Shown: positions 41,901 through 53,923, numbered from the stretch's first letter. The stretch: DNA of 64,000 nucleotides from Rotaria sordida (GCA_905250125.1 CAJNOL010000054.1:257809-321808); one strand, 5' to 3'. The notes: generated by a model not told the origin, from the letters alone. Made by a program: numbers and translations.

Positions 41901-44900
41901 CAACAAAACGTAATAAATTACAAATCTATCGACTTGATCGAATGAATATTAATTTAATATATGAAATATCTGTACACGATCCATTAATATCAATTGTATA
42001 TATTTATGCTAATTGAAAATTCGCAAGTAATAAGTTTATTTTCTTCTAGGGAATAGATGAATGTGGTATTCTAGCATGTTCAAAAACAGCTTATTTTGCT
42101 TATAGACCTACAATAAATAATGATCGTCGATCAACAGGTTCTTTACAGACTATATTTACATTACATGATCCTAGTATAGTGGCTTGTTTTACTTTTATTA
42201 AACCGGTAAGTTTGTTTTTTCACATTTTCAACTATGAATTGATCCAAGATAAGAAGAATCAGACCCACCTGTGAAATATATCGGATTTTATTTCAATATT
42301 AATAGTGAAAAAATGATTGTAAGTAAAGAACATTGATACAATCCTTGATAAAAGCAGCTGTTCCCCCTGAAGTACTACTCTTTTTGATGCTATTGAGTTG
42401 ATATTTTGAGTGCATGTGTGTGATAACAAACCTTAGTCACAAACACTAACCCGTTCTTCATCAGTAGTTCATATGTATGGACATTATGATTCAAGCATCG
42501 TCTTGCTTCTTGTGATAAATATATTCAACAGAAATATGCATTCAAGAAGTTTTTGTTTTTCATTTTGCTATTCCACAAATCATTTCTGTTTTTTCGAGTG
42601 CAAAAAGTAGTCTCATATACCTAATTTATTATCATCGAAGTCCATGACACATTGTGAAGATCCAAGTGGTTACCATACCCTGAGATCGTGAAATTATGGC
42701 GTAGGACTAAATTGATTTCATTCAGAACTGTAGTTTTGAAACGTTTAGCGCAAGCTCATTGTCTCATGAGAACTTTTCACTACAATTGTCAAATGAATTG
42801 GTCAGAGTCGTCATGGAAAAGATTTATCTTACTAAAAACTAGCATTTACACTTCAACAGGCATTCTTAATGAGAAAATCATATCTCAATCATTTCAAAGT
42901 GATGTCTATTAAAACTCAGATCAGAAATAGTTGCGACTTGGACCTTTTGAATGAAGGGTTGAAATATAAATATTTATACTGACGTAGTCGGAATAAAATG
43001 ATTACAAGAAGAAGATGGTTTTTGAATTAGAACTCCAACATATGTGAATCAATGAACGGCGAGTTAGTACTTACAATCAGAGTTTATTTTTGCATACATA
43101 CATTCAAAATATCAGCTGAATATCATAAAAGATAGTAGCATTTTTAGATATGTTTGGATTTAGTTAATCGTTTGTAACTGCTTATGGGTTCAATTGAGTT
43201 TCCTTTGAAAACACATCGAAATTTTCAATGGTTTTATTTGATTGTATTTAACCATATATAAATAGAATTCTTCTTACGATCATTTTATACATAAATTTAT
43301 CAGAGATTGAAAAATTGAAGTCAATTTAATTAAATTCTATAATAACTATGCAGTAAATATAGGATTTAAACGATCTAGACTCAACTGTTTGCATTTTGAA
43401 GTTGAGTCTTATTAGAAAAGGAATGAGCATTTGATCTCTATCGATAATAATCTATTGATTAGATGCTACTTTAAATTTACACACAACCGAATCTAAAAAA
43501 AAAAGAATTCACATTTAGTTTTGAAAATGATTAAAGTCATTGTAGATCCATATTTGATGTTGATTCAATATAAATCAATTCTTATTTTATAGGGTGAATA
43601 TCTTCTTAGTGGTCCTAATATTGGCATTACAACCACTCTAGAAGGCACAAGTCAACGTACTCCGATTATGTTTATTAGTCAACCAAATGATTTTATCTAT
43701 TCACATCCATATCTACTTGTGCGTGTCAAAGATTACATTCATATTTATAGGTATTCATTTTTTCTTCGATTGAAAAACAAAAAAAGAAACTCAATCATCT
43801 ATAATTATATTCTTTTAGTTATTTGGATGATCAATTGAAACAAGAAATACCTTTAAAAAATTGTCAAACTTTAATAAATATTCCTGAAGGAAATATAAAT
43901 AATATTTTAATAAATACTAAAGATAATATTTATTTACTTGAATCCCTTAGTATACAAGAACAAATAGATCAATTATTAAATACATACCGATTACAAGAAG
44001 CATTAATATTAGCTGAAAATAATTTTTCATCTATTGAAAAACATAATACAAATTCTCTTATATTATCAACAAAAAAACGTGTCGGTTTTATTGAATTTAA
44101 TTCTATGAATGTTATTCGAGCATTACATTTATTCGATGATATTGATTTAGATTTTCATGAAATAATATTACAAATACCAAATTTTCTACCATTAAATTCT
44201 CCTTGGCCAGATTTCGATGAAAATATTAAAAGTCGATATATTCTATGGTTAAATGCATTCTGTGATTATATGACAAAACGATCCGAAGAATTTTCTCGTC
44301 AATCAGTAAGTAAACAAGGATCCGGAGCAGTTGCACGCGGACAATTACTCACTAGGACAGTTGTTCACTTGAATACTTATTCACGGATAGAGATGTGCGG
44401 TACCGGGACTACGGAAAAAGGAAGTTACTGTAGTTGAGGTAGAGACTACGAGAAGGGTATGGATCTGAATGTGCTTGTGCGCGATTCCTCGTCGCACATG
44501 CATCCACGCCATCTAATCGTTATATATCAATAATGGTACGCTTTTAGAGATTTTTGATATAGTAACTGGCATAATTACTTTTTGTGAGGTCATTCTGTTA
44601 TTCTGCGCGGCTGCTCTGTACATATGTGTCTCGTTGAATACAATTTGTGATTATGTTAGAATTAGAGATGTGAGGAGTAAGCTTTTTTCATATCCTGTAG
44701 GGTTGAGTAACCCTACACAACTTTAATTAGAATTATGCATTTGACAAATATTGGAACAATTGAATCAATCAATTTACGATGATGACGATAATGATCATTT
44801 TCTCACTAGAAATTCATTTATTGTATCATTTTATTTCATTATATTATTCAAAATTCTTGTAAAAGTTTGCATAGTGAGCAAGTGTCCGTTTCTCAAAAAA

Positions 44901-47591
44901 GAAAATAATATGTTAAACAAAAAATTATTTATTATTTATTCTTTAAAGGATTATTATTCATCGTTATTAAAAGCATATTTAATTATAAAATCACGTGAAA
45001 CAATTATAGAATTTCTTGAAAAATATGCATCATATATTCCAATTGATTTTCATAATTTACTTTTTCATATTCGACTTTATCATGGTGCAGCAATACTTTA
45101 TTCTGCACATGGTAAGCATGAACAAACAATTGATATTTGGAAAAAGTAATGGATTCTCTTGTTTTTCTTATTTTTAATAACTTAAATTTTTCTTTCTTTT
45201 TTTTTTACATTTAGCGTAGAATTGTATCGAATGAATATTCTAATGATGATACATTTCCTGGTATTTGGATTATTGCTAAATATATTCTTGAAAGAAATCT
45301 TGATCGATCATTGGAATTTTCTGTTGGAAAATGGTTATTAGAACAACATGAAGAAGAACTTGCAACAAAAGTTTGAGAGAATATTTCCTTTGATATTGAA
45401 TAAAATAGTAAATTATTAAATTTTAGATATTTATTAGTAAATATCAAAATGAATCGAATCGTGATCCATTTAATTCAAATAAAGTTACTCACTTATTAAA
45501 ACCATACCCAACAGCATTGAGAAATTATCTTGAACAGGGTGTGTTTAAATTAATGATTGAAGTAAGTTGATTAATTGATTTTGAGAACTGAAGAAATTCT
45601 TTTGATATTATTATTTATATTGTTGCTATTTGTAAAATGAATAAATCATATTTTTTTCGATTTTACGAGAATAGAATATCATTATGTTTTGAATTCGTTC
45701 CTCTTCAATTTTTGAAATTTTACAAAAAAAAAAAGTTTAGTACTTACTCTAATCACAAATAAAGACGGTGAGAATAAAGATCAAGCATAGGTAATGTCAG
45801 TTTTGTTCATCACGAGTAGAGTGTTAACACTTCTTCACTCTGGCCTCCTTCAGATAGAATTCAAACGTATATTCGTTATCGAAAAATAAGTTCAGAGATT
45901 TGCATAAGTCAAATAAATCTGCGAAAAACTTTACTGATAGAATAAAGAATCGTTCAAAAACACTTGGAGACCATCTATAAAGAGTGTCCAGACAAAGAGA
46001 GAGGAGAAGGATCAGATTGAGGACGAAACAGTAAAGATTTTGGTCTTGAAGTCTTTTGAAATTCCACGAAGTCTTGCAGTCTGCTTTTCCCCCCTCGAGT
46101 TAGACGCATCTGGACGTTTGGCACTTATTACGATTCTTTTGTTATTTTTTGAGGTATTTTTCGCGATATTTTCTAGTTAAATTAGTTTTGAGCAGCATTG
46201 TGAAAAGAATAATTTCTTATAATTCTATAATGCGATATCTATATCATTTGTTTAATACAAAAAAGAAACAGTATATTAGAACAACTGGGTTCTTTCTACA
46301 AGAATTTTGAAAAATGGCTGCCTATGGGGAATTGAGGGAGTCATTTAACACCAGACAGGCAGAAGGAAGGTCAAAAAATGCGATTTTTATCAGGGCCTTC
46401 TTTATGGATGTTCCCTTGTCTATTCTCGTCAAATATTAATATTTTTCTAGTTTCTGTAATAAGAATGACATGAGAAAATTTCCATTCAAAATTTGATCTA
46501 TATTAAACAATATAATAATTCTGTAAGAATTAGCAGCATACGGTATGAACAGTTGAAAATATATGAATTTAATACTTGGAGCAATTTACGTGTTTATAGA
46601 TCTAAACACTGCTACATCATATTATAAGTAGGATAGCAAGAAGGTTTTCTTCGATTCTTCAATACAATCAAAATAATAAATCTATTTATGATTTTAGACT
46701 GATGAAATTCATACAATGTTAGTGAATATTTATCTCGATCAAATTTTATCCAAATCTTCTGATGATAATGAACAAACTCGGTTTGATTCTAATTTTTTGT
46801 TTTATTGTAAAATTTATTTCTTCATAATTATAGAACTAAATTACAAGAATTTCTTGTTAAATCAAATTTCTATCGGGTTCAATCGGTTCTTAATCGAATC
46901 AATCAAACAAAACGATTTAAACGTGAACTTGCTCTTCTTTATGGCAAAGTATATCTTTAAATATTGGTTTTTTTATTTTAATATATATATGTATAAACTT
47001 CTAGATGAATAATTTTGAACAGACATTTCAAATACTTGTCAATGAACTTGAAGATTTTCAATATGCAGAAAACTATTGTGTTGCTTTATCATATGATAAA
47101 TCAAGTGATGATCGAAAAATTGTCGCTCATGCTTTATTCAATGCTTTTCTTGCTTCATTAGATAAGTATGTATATCATTTTTTTTTAAAAATTCATGTTT
47201 TTTGTTTTCAATTTGTTTTTCATTTAGACACCCAAATGAAATAACTGCAGCACTTCTTCATCTTCTGTGTAATAACGAAGTTGAATTTGATTTTATTGAA
47301 ATTTTAAAACGTTTACCATCTCAATGGTCAATTTCCTCATTAAAAGATATTCTTTTACGTGCTACACGTACCTATTCGTATATAAAACGTTCAACAAAAC
47401 TTGAAATAGCTTTAGATCGTATACAAAATGAAAAATTAAATATCAAATTAAGAAAATTAAAACGTTCAAATGTAATTATAAACGAATATCGACGATGTAA
47501 AAATTGTTTAAAACAATTTTATGAAGCATCATGTATTGTTTATCAAGATGGTAGTCAAGTTCATGTTCATTGTGCAAAACAATTAAATTGA
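35994..47591 (+). CDS. TGFBRAP1: TGFBRAP1 / Vps3-like CORVET tethering subunit
   Basis: Sixteen exons: 35994-36065, 37667-37758, 41441-41534, 41584-41685, 41751-41828, 41891-41995, 42050-42205, 43593-43750, 43819-44305, 44949-45145, 45220-45370, 45427-45561, 46698-46780, 46834-46948, 47005-47165, 47228-47591. All join in phase to 849 aa (human 860). The family tethers early endosomes with Rab5 as part of CORVET. The N-terminal CNH/beta-propeller contains IECIDMN, FYIGTTDGLVHKFSL (human YVGTNDCFVYHFLL), GEYLLSGPNIG and GTSQRTPI. The helical middle contains LEKYASYIPIDF and KPYPTALRNYLEQ. Near the end ILVNELEDFQYAENYC matches human ILVHELQDFAAAEDYC, and the C-terminus has a cysteine pair plus HVHC (RRCKNCLKQF, SQVHVHC). 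Introns 1, 2, 7, 9 and 12 are 0.6-3.7 kb, the others 45-85 bp. Exon 1 may have an untranslated upstream exon (TTTTTTTTAG at 35971-35980). Confidence 0.92.
36066..37666 (+). other. Long intron 1 of TGFBRAP1
   Basis: 1.6 kb between the GTAATA donor and TATAAG acceptor. AT-rich, no gene or defined repeat recognised. Confidence 0.5.
37759..41440 (+). other. Very long intron 2 of TGFBRAP1 (3.7 kb)
   Basis: The GTAAGT donor splits a glycine codon (GG|T) that is completed exactly by exon 3, giving IGTTDGLVHKF, so the long jump is well supported by phase and homology. The intron contains an unrelated same-strand ORF at 39545-40006 with its own promoter-like and 3' flanking sequence. The rest is AT-rich with TG/CA and TA microsatellites (40271-40290, 40827-40848). 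Confidence 0.7.
39545..40006 (+). CDS. Small secreted or GPI-anchored cysteine-rich protein (unassigned)
   Basis: A 153-codon single-exon ORF. It starts with a hydrophobic signal-peptide-like segment (residues 1-24, ILNIFYQLIVILTTIKYCF). A polar middle domain with six cysteines follows (QFCQF, ENCIQ, NDCNIY, RDCFR, TQCLT, ESCGI). It ends in a Ser/Asn-rich stretch and a C-terminal hydrophobic tail (YLTVFFLFIISISLSFI) with nothing after it. This layout, signal plus cysteine domain plus hydrophobic tail, is typical of GPI-anchored surface proteins. Codon use resembles the neighbouring real exons. I do not recognise the family. It lies wholly inside intron 2 of TGFBRAP1 on the same strand. An alternative is a missed exon of that gene, but the flanking exons already join without it. 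Confidence 0.6.
   Translation: MIINQILNIFYQLIVILTTIKYCFSEIHQDDQLSNQLFNILGSLQPFRSQFCQFKFENCIQDSSYADQLDNDCNIYSRLRDCFRSLLDETQCLTIQLRRQYKQAKQNEYESCGITLSLESINSSINTSSSFKININYLTVFFLFIISISLSFI
42206..43592 (+). other. Long intron 7 of TGFBRAP1
   Basis: 1.39 kb, AT-rich, with a 74-codon ORF (42688-42912) that has no family character. No clear terminal repeats found. Confidence 0.5.
44306..44948 (+). other. Intron 9 of TGFBRAP1 with a GC-richer insert
   Basis: Donor GTAAGT at 44306, acceptor TTTAAAG ending at 44948. It contains a relatively GC-rich block (44388-44510) that starts TAGAGATGTGCGG like the PLK1-intron elements and may end at CGTCGCACATGCATCC. A second TTAGAGATGTGAGG lies at 44658. The coding frame of exon 10 stays open back to 44751 (QLNQSIYDDDDND), so the true acceptor could be further upstream. 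Confidence 0.5.
44388..44508. mobile_element. GAGATGTG-type element or fragment
   Basis: Starts TA-GAGATGTGCGGTACCGGG, matching the terminal sequence of the 9951-10203 element. A possible right end CGTCGCACATGCATCC is the loose reverse complement. It is clearly richer in G and C than its surroundings. Right boundary uncertain. Confidence 0.35.
45562..46697 (+). other. Long intron 12 of TGFBRAP1
   Basis: 1.14 kb without recognisable coding sequence. Phase 0 on both sides. Confidence 0.5.
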
Positions 47592-49076
47592 GAATCATGA
47601 AAATTTTTAAGATTTTTTTTTGTCTGATGTGATTGTGTGATTTCTATTTTTTTATAATAATCATATTTTTGTTGATCATTTTTGATTGATAGATTTATTT
47701 ATATTTAATTCAATAAAAAACAAAAAAAACTTATAATTTTAAATAATAATTTTTCCGCCAGGGTTTATACAAAAGATTGAGATTGTCTATTAGTGAAGAA
47801 TTATGCCAACTGCTAGTTATATAAGAAATGATCATAGTTCTTTTTGAAATATCTAGTGATTGGTACATAAGTTTAATAGTAAGGAAGATTATAATTGAAA
47901 GACGATGTGCTAGAACATACGGGCAAAACCAGCGAAACGGGACATGCCCATCATCGATTTGACCTTGATTCTTTATAAGGATTTTTTGAACAAGTTCTTC
48001 TCCCATAAATACACATATATATATATTATATATATATACACGTTTATGATCTATAAAAAGATATTTCTTTAGTTTATTTCGCTGACATATTTGTCAACAG
48101 TGACTTTTGTACATCATCTTACCATTTTAAAACCACAAAGATTTTGATACTGTTAGGGTGGGTGCGTGGATGTTGGTTTCAGTGAACAGATGACAAATGT
48201 TCAAACTCACATACACCACCGCCCTTTAATTTCATTTTGAGAAAAAAATCTACCTTTTTCGCGCATTATAGTCATAAGGGCAAAATAATATGTTTATACT
48301 ATTTAGTTTATATGTCCGTGAAAATGAAGTCAAATATTGAATAATTTAATACCAGAATACTCAGCAAAACAATCCCTACAAGTTCTCACAATTTCAACGA
48401 ATTCACTCATATACATTGAAGTAAAATAACTAAATTTGCCGATCATATTCATGAAAATTCACTGGTAGCTTGTTATCATAAATAGTTTTGGCTCTGGTTC
48501 CATTCAAAATCAAAGTCAGGAAGAAAACTGACTAGTCCATGCTGTAGAGCAAGTTCCGCTCTATCGAACTGCCAATACCATCATTTCTGTTAATTCCAAC
48601 TTTCTGATGAAATTTTTTGAGTACGTTTTTCGTTCGCACATTGTCATAGAATAAAAGTAGGTCCTTGAAGAGATTGATAAAGTACATAGATTTTTTTATA
48701 AGTCATTAAGAATTCTTATGCAATTTTTCACGAGGAACCTGAATCTGTAATTGGTTTTCCAATCTGATGAAGTAATGAAGAGCCAGTAACATTCTTTTGA
48801 TATAGTTCCAATCTTAGTTTTTACATAAAAGTGCATGAAACCATAAAAAACATAAACAGTATTTGACCTGTATCTACACAAAAGAAGCATCAAGCCTTAA
48901 CAAATTTAGTGCCAGAATGATCAGCTCAAAAAGTTCTACAAATCGTGAAAATTTGAGCAAAATCGGAGATGGTCGTCGGATCGGCCTAGTGAAACCCCGT
49001 GGATACACCCAAATTCATTCTTAATAACTCTTTTAGCTCAATGAGTCGAACTTTGTATTAATTCTTTTGTATGATT
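47592..49076. other. TGFBRAP1 3' flank and repeat-like spacer
   Basis: A TA-rich palindromic tract lies at 48011-48041. A direct repeat pairs 48345-48400 (AATTTAATACCAGAATACTC) with 48903-48960 (AATTTAGTGCCAGAATGATC). GGGTGGGTGCGTGGATG at 48157 loosely mirrors CCACGGGGTTTC-type sequence near 49000. This may be an old element of about 850 bp. No gene seen. Confidence 0.35.
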
Positions 49077-49664
49077 TACACACTAAAATAAAATGTGTCG
49101 CACTTGTGTGTCGTTAGTTATAGTGTCACAGACTGTCACGAAAATATGTCGCAATTAGAATGTGTGGTATTATGAATTTATCGTGTTCTATCTACTGACT
49201 ACTCCTGCACCGTTCTGTTTTGCACACGCAGCTATATATCGACGATTCGACTGAGTATGCAACGCTTGTGTATTTTCATGTCTTTTTAGATTATTTCTCG
49301 ATTAGTTATTAGTCGAGATCAGCATGTCCTCGGCCGATGATCGAGAGAGGACTACCCTGAATCGGTCGGATTGAGATCAGACCAACTTGAGAGATGGATA
49401 GATCTCAAAATCTGACCGACTTGAATTTTCAGAATAGGAGTAATTAAATCGAATTAAATTGAAAAAACTTTCATCATTTGGTTTCACTGAAAAAAAATAA
49501 AAAATACACTATATACTAGATTTGAACCATGTTTTCCGAATGTGTCGGACCGTTGCTGGACAAAATGTGTCGCAACGAGCACCTCATGTCGTACTTCAAT
49601 GTGTCCGTACATTGTGTCACAAAGTACAACACATGTGAAACATTGTATTTTAGTGTGTATATAA
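49077..49664. mobile_element. TA-flanked inverted-repeat element, ~585 bp
   Basis: Left end TA-CACACTAAAATAAAATGT and right end ACATTGTATTTTAGTGTG-TA are near-perfect inverted repeats flanked by TA on both sides. Inner sub-terminal stretches also carry repeated TGTGTCG(C/T)A motifs in opposed orientation. There is no transposase ORF. It resembles a non-autonomous Tc1/mariner-class element. It sits at the 3' side of a decaying minus-strand gene. Confidence 0.7.
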
Positions 49665-50584
49665 TGTTTTACTGCAATGTGTTCATCATTCTTCAACATT
49701 TGCAATATTTGTTCATCAGCTCCTCTCCCATTTAATGTTAGTTTATTCAACGCTTTATTGATGACAAATTTTACTCTTACATCCGTCGTTATATCATACA
49801 TAATTATACTCTGTGATGTTTCACACAATTGTTTTGAATGGCATTCCTATACTTTCTCATCAAGATTAACACGATAATGCTCTTCTCTTACATTTACTGA
49901 TGTTAGTAACTGATCTGATAAATCAATCTCTTGATCCATCATTTCCGTAATTGTTGTTGATAGTGCTAAAGCCGGAAAGTTGCTACTATTTGTTGTTTTC
50001 AGTACAAAATGTTGTGAGTATGTTCTTTTAGAAGTGTGTCCCCTATATTAGAAGACCTTCTAAAAAAATCGATATTTCGAAATAGTTTCTGGAGTTTATT
50101 AACTAACTCATTTAGTATTTAAATCCATAATAATATCTAAATTCAGTACGAACAATATGTTGCTCCCGTCCTCATAACGAAGTGTCTGATCCGAGTGAGT
50201 GAAATCTTGAGAAGCAGCTAATAGAAAACAATTGTCTATTAAAGATTGCATTTCTTTGTTAAGACCTATATTTGTTTTCGTAAATGATTCCGCGAGAACT
50301 ATACATAAATAAAAAACAAAGACTCGAATTTGATATTTAGTAGTAATCATGCTGAACGATATTTCTAAAATACTTTCATCAGTGAAGACAACTCAAACAG
50401 ATTCTTGTAATATAAGATCATACTGCCATCTGTAAAACGATGATTGTCGCTTTATAACCATCGAAAATCCATTAAGTACCTTGTCGAATATGTAACTAAA
50501 TAAAACAAGAAAAATAATCATCATTGTTCCTACGTTTTCAATCATGATGAGTAATAAATGTTCTTGAATCTGGCTTGTTTTCAA
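49665..50584 (-). pseudogene. Decaying membrane-protein gene, possibly SEA-domain type
   Basis: On the minus strand, exon-like pieces follow in order. 50584-50393 starts MKTSQIQEHLLLIMIENVG and has a hydrophobic segment (MMIIFLVLFSYIF) followed by basic residues, as in a type II membrane protein. 50297-50108, after a TATAG acceptor, reads LAESFTKTNIGLNKEMQSLI to ILFVLNLDIIMDL. A third stretch (about 49990-49665) reads MMDQEIDLSDQLLTSVNVRE and, after an in-frame TAG at 49848-49850, continues ECHSKQLCETSQSIIMYD. Stops and unclear joins suggest a pseudogene. The second piece resembles a SEA module in length and pattern, which is a weak inference. Divergent from TMEM115. Confidence 0.4.
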
Positions 50585-50689
50585 AGTACGTTTACTGTAT
50601 TATTATTGAAATAAACCAGTAAGAAAAAGTATTCGATTTCATATATTTTTTTTTTCTTCTTCTATTTAAATATTCTTTTAATTTAGATA

Positions 50690-53600
50690 ATGAAACAAAC
50701 ATTTGTTCAAGATATTGGACAACAATTACAGTCCGCTGTATTCTCATCAGGCTTAACTACAAAACTAATATGTCTTTTTTGTATAATTGGATATTTTCTT
50801 TCATTCAATCCACAATGTGTTCAAGCACTTGCTGTCATTCCAGGACATGTAATGCCACCGAATTTTTGGATTTGGTTTGTTCATATTTAATAAATTTTCT
50901 ACATGTTCTTTTTTTTCGAAATAAAATATTTTTAGGACATTTTTAACACATGGTTTTATTGAATTACATATTTGGCATACAATAATTGATGTTATTGTTG
51001 TTTTTCTTTATTCGAAAATGATTGAACCCTTATGGGGTACAAATGAACTTTTACGATTTTATTTTATTGTTACCATTCCAAATGCATTATTTGCAACATG
51101 TTTTTATTTTCTTTTTTATGGGGCAACATTTAATGAAGAATATTTATTTCAAAGACCTATTTATGGTTTAGCTGCATTTCTTGGTGCTTATACAGTTGTT
51201 ATTAAACAAATTATGCCTGATACAGTTTTAGCAACAACACCTTTGTTTAAACTTAAACAAGATCAAGTACCTTTATTAATTGTACTTTTATCAACTATAC
51301 TTTGGTTTGTTCATGCTGTACCTATACATTTTTTAATTATGTTAAGTTTTGGAATTATTATTAGTTGGACTTATTTAAGGTGAAATGAATTATTTAGATT
51401 TTCAACTTACACTATTCTAATATGAAAATATGAAGTTAATCTATAGCGAGAAAGTCTTGATACATAATATTCACTCATTTTTTAACAACTAAAAAACAAA
51501 TGACTAGAGTCAAAATTTTCCACTTTTTTCAAAAATATGTTCAAATTTTTCTTCTGAAATAAGATTGAACAACTACAATTAAATCTATCTATGCGAGTAT
51601 CTCCTTATTTTGAGCAGTAGACGCTTATTTCTAGTCTCATAAGCAATAGCAATGTCTATAATGTGAGGAACATATACACTATCATTCATAAACAGAGCAA
51701 GAAAAAAATGACAGCAAAAGCATTTGGTGTAATATTTCGTCATTTTTGCATTAACAGGTAGTAACATCAAATCGAATCAACATGAGTTGATTTACTTCTT
51801 ATTAAAAAAGTTCAATTAACTAATTGTAGGAAAGAAGAAAAAGATTACCTTATGCTGTTGACAAGCGATCGCAACTGAATACTTATAGGTTACAAAAAAA
51901 GAAACTAAAAATCTCTCAAGAACGAGTAGTACCTCCGTAAACTGAGCACTTTTGATCGGTTCCGATGGTGCCCATATTAAAGAGGTTTTACTGTATTAAT
52001 AAATTTTGTGAAAAAGTCCAAATTTGTGTCCGTGCAAAGCAAAGCAACGATTTCGATGCAGTTCTTAGTTTATGTCTTAAAACATCTTTAACTCAACATT
52101 ATTGTAAAGCACTGAATTTTGTAAAAAAAAAATAGATATTAGCATAAGTAAAATCTCATCTATGCGCTTTCACTAAAGAACTAGTTTCTATGGAAATCGG
52201 CAGTTGTTGTTTTAAAAACAAAAGTTTTGAAAACTTATCCTGCCAGATAAAATAAAAAAGTAAATAGTACACTTTGTACAGTAAAGTTTCCTCTACAAAA
52301 CTGATTCATTAACATGTATTTCGCATTTTGAGTTTGATAGATTTTAATTGAAATATAAAATTTATCAAAATAGTATTCTATACAATCACTATTTTGAAAT
52401 AATTTGATGATAGTTATTCGATCTTACCTGAGAAACAAATTTTAAACACATATTCGACTATATAGATTGTCTATAAGAAAAAATTGATACAAAATAAAAG
52501 AATGGTTGAATATACCTTCTAGCGCTTATAAAAATTGCGTTCTATGATTGAAAATGAGTAAAAAGGAAATGTTAAAAGTATCTTCATAGGCAATTCAATG
52601 TAGATTGACGACTTCTTGAAAGAAAAATTTGAATTTTTTAAGAAATTAATCATGAATAGAATCATCTTCAACAAAATATTTAACAGTAATTTATTTCTCA
52701 AGTATTATTTAGATTTTTTCAACCTCATCAAAATGGAACAAAAGGTGATACATCAACATCATTTTCATTTGCTAGGTGATTATAATAAATCTTGTTGTAT
52801 TTTTTAATTAAAATTTGACTTTTTTTAAAAGTTTCTTTCCATCACCAATTTCACCAATAATAAGTCTTTTTGCAAATACAATATTTGAAATATTTGTTAA
52901 ACTTAAATTATGTAAACCATTTGTTAAAAAATATAATGTGTCTTCACCATCCAGTATTACAATTACAATACCCGGTCCCGAAGCTGCTGATGCTGACAGA
53001 CGAAGGTTAGTAAAAGTTTTCATATTCGATAAATTTGAAAATAAAACTTTTATGAATCAATTATATTGATATACAATAATCAAACATTGTCTTCAAATCG
53101 TTATGTTATTGTTCATAATTTAACATTGAAACATAAATGTTTGTCTTTAGGAAAATTTTATACATAAACTAAAGTATTTATTGCTAGACGGAAAATCTCG
53201 TTCACTTAAAGTTCTAGGTTTTTTAAGAATCGCAGTCTATCGAAATCAATGTTTTATCCAGATTTCTCTTTCGGAAGGGCAATTTAAAACTACAGGAGAA
53301 TGAATACCTACTTTTTGAGAACATAGATGCATAGTACATGGAAGAAACGCAAACTTCGGGAGGGTCAACGTGATCTTCAGAGAAGTGGCGTGTCTCTTCA
53401 ACCCTCATGCTGGCTATAATACTGATCAAAATTATGAGTTTGTACAGATTGATAAATAATTTAAAATAACAATAAATTATACTTTCAAAAATATTCAATT
53501 GCTCCGAAAAAAAAAAGGAAAGATATTTAGTCTTTCTAGAATATTTTATGAAAAACTTTGTAATCTAATTTATTACGTTTCAAAAGAGAAGAAAATATTC

Positions 53601-53923
53601 AGTCTAAACATCAAATATAGATAAATAAAATAGACAAAAAAAAAATTTTTTTCAATAATAATAGTAATAATAAATCTTATTTTAGACAAAAAGCCCTAAA
53701 AGCTTTAGATGATCGTATGAAACAAAAACAAACAATAACTGAAACTTGGCCTGAACTTGATGAAACTCATCAATCACAATTACTTGCTCAAACTCATCAA
53801 ACACAAAATTCATCCATAACTATTGATATGACAAATTCAAATGAACTCACATCAACTCTAACAAAAGAAGATTTAAATCAACTATTTTTCGATACAGAAC
53901 AACAACAACAATCCACATCATGA
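50690..53923 (+). CDS. TMEM115: TMEM115, Golgi rhomboid-like membrane protein
   Basis: Five exons: 50690-50874, 50936-51379, 52713-52775, 52832-53005, 53686-53923, joining in phase to 367 aa (human 351). TMEM115 is a multi-pass Golgi protein tied to retrograde transport. Family motifs in order: PPNFWIWTFLTHGFIELHIW, MIEPLWGTNELLRF, FLGAYTVVIKQIMPD, GIIISWTYLRFFQPHQNG, SFSFASFFPSPISP and KYNVSSPSSITITIPGP, then ADADRRRQKALKALDDRM. Each has a clear counterpart in the human protein. Several hydrophobic helices lie between residues 20 and 205; the C-terminus is cytosolic-looking and Gln/Thr-rich. An acceptor-like TTTAATTTAG just before the start suggests a 5' UTR intron. Intron 2 (1.33 kb) carries an inverted-repeat element. 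Confidence 0.95.
51440..52530. mobile_element. Inverted-repeat DNA element, family A copy 2 (1.09 kb), in TMEM115 intron 2
   Basis: The left end (CTATAGCGAGAAAGTCTTGA then TACATAATATTCACTCATT) matches both ends of the 35182-35851 copy. The right end reversed (TATAAGCGCTAGAAGG then TATATTCAACCATT) is a more worn version. The interior from 52060 to 52490 is the reverse complement of 35190-35640, for example ATTTCAATTAAAATCTATCA in reverse near 52335-52365. About 400 bp is extra relative to copy 1. Non-coding. It accounts for most of an otherwise short intron. Confidence 0.7.
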
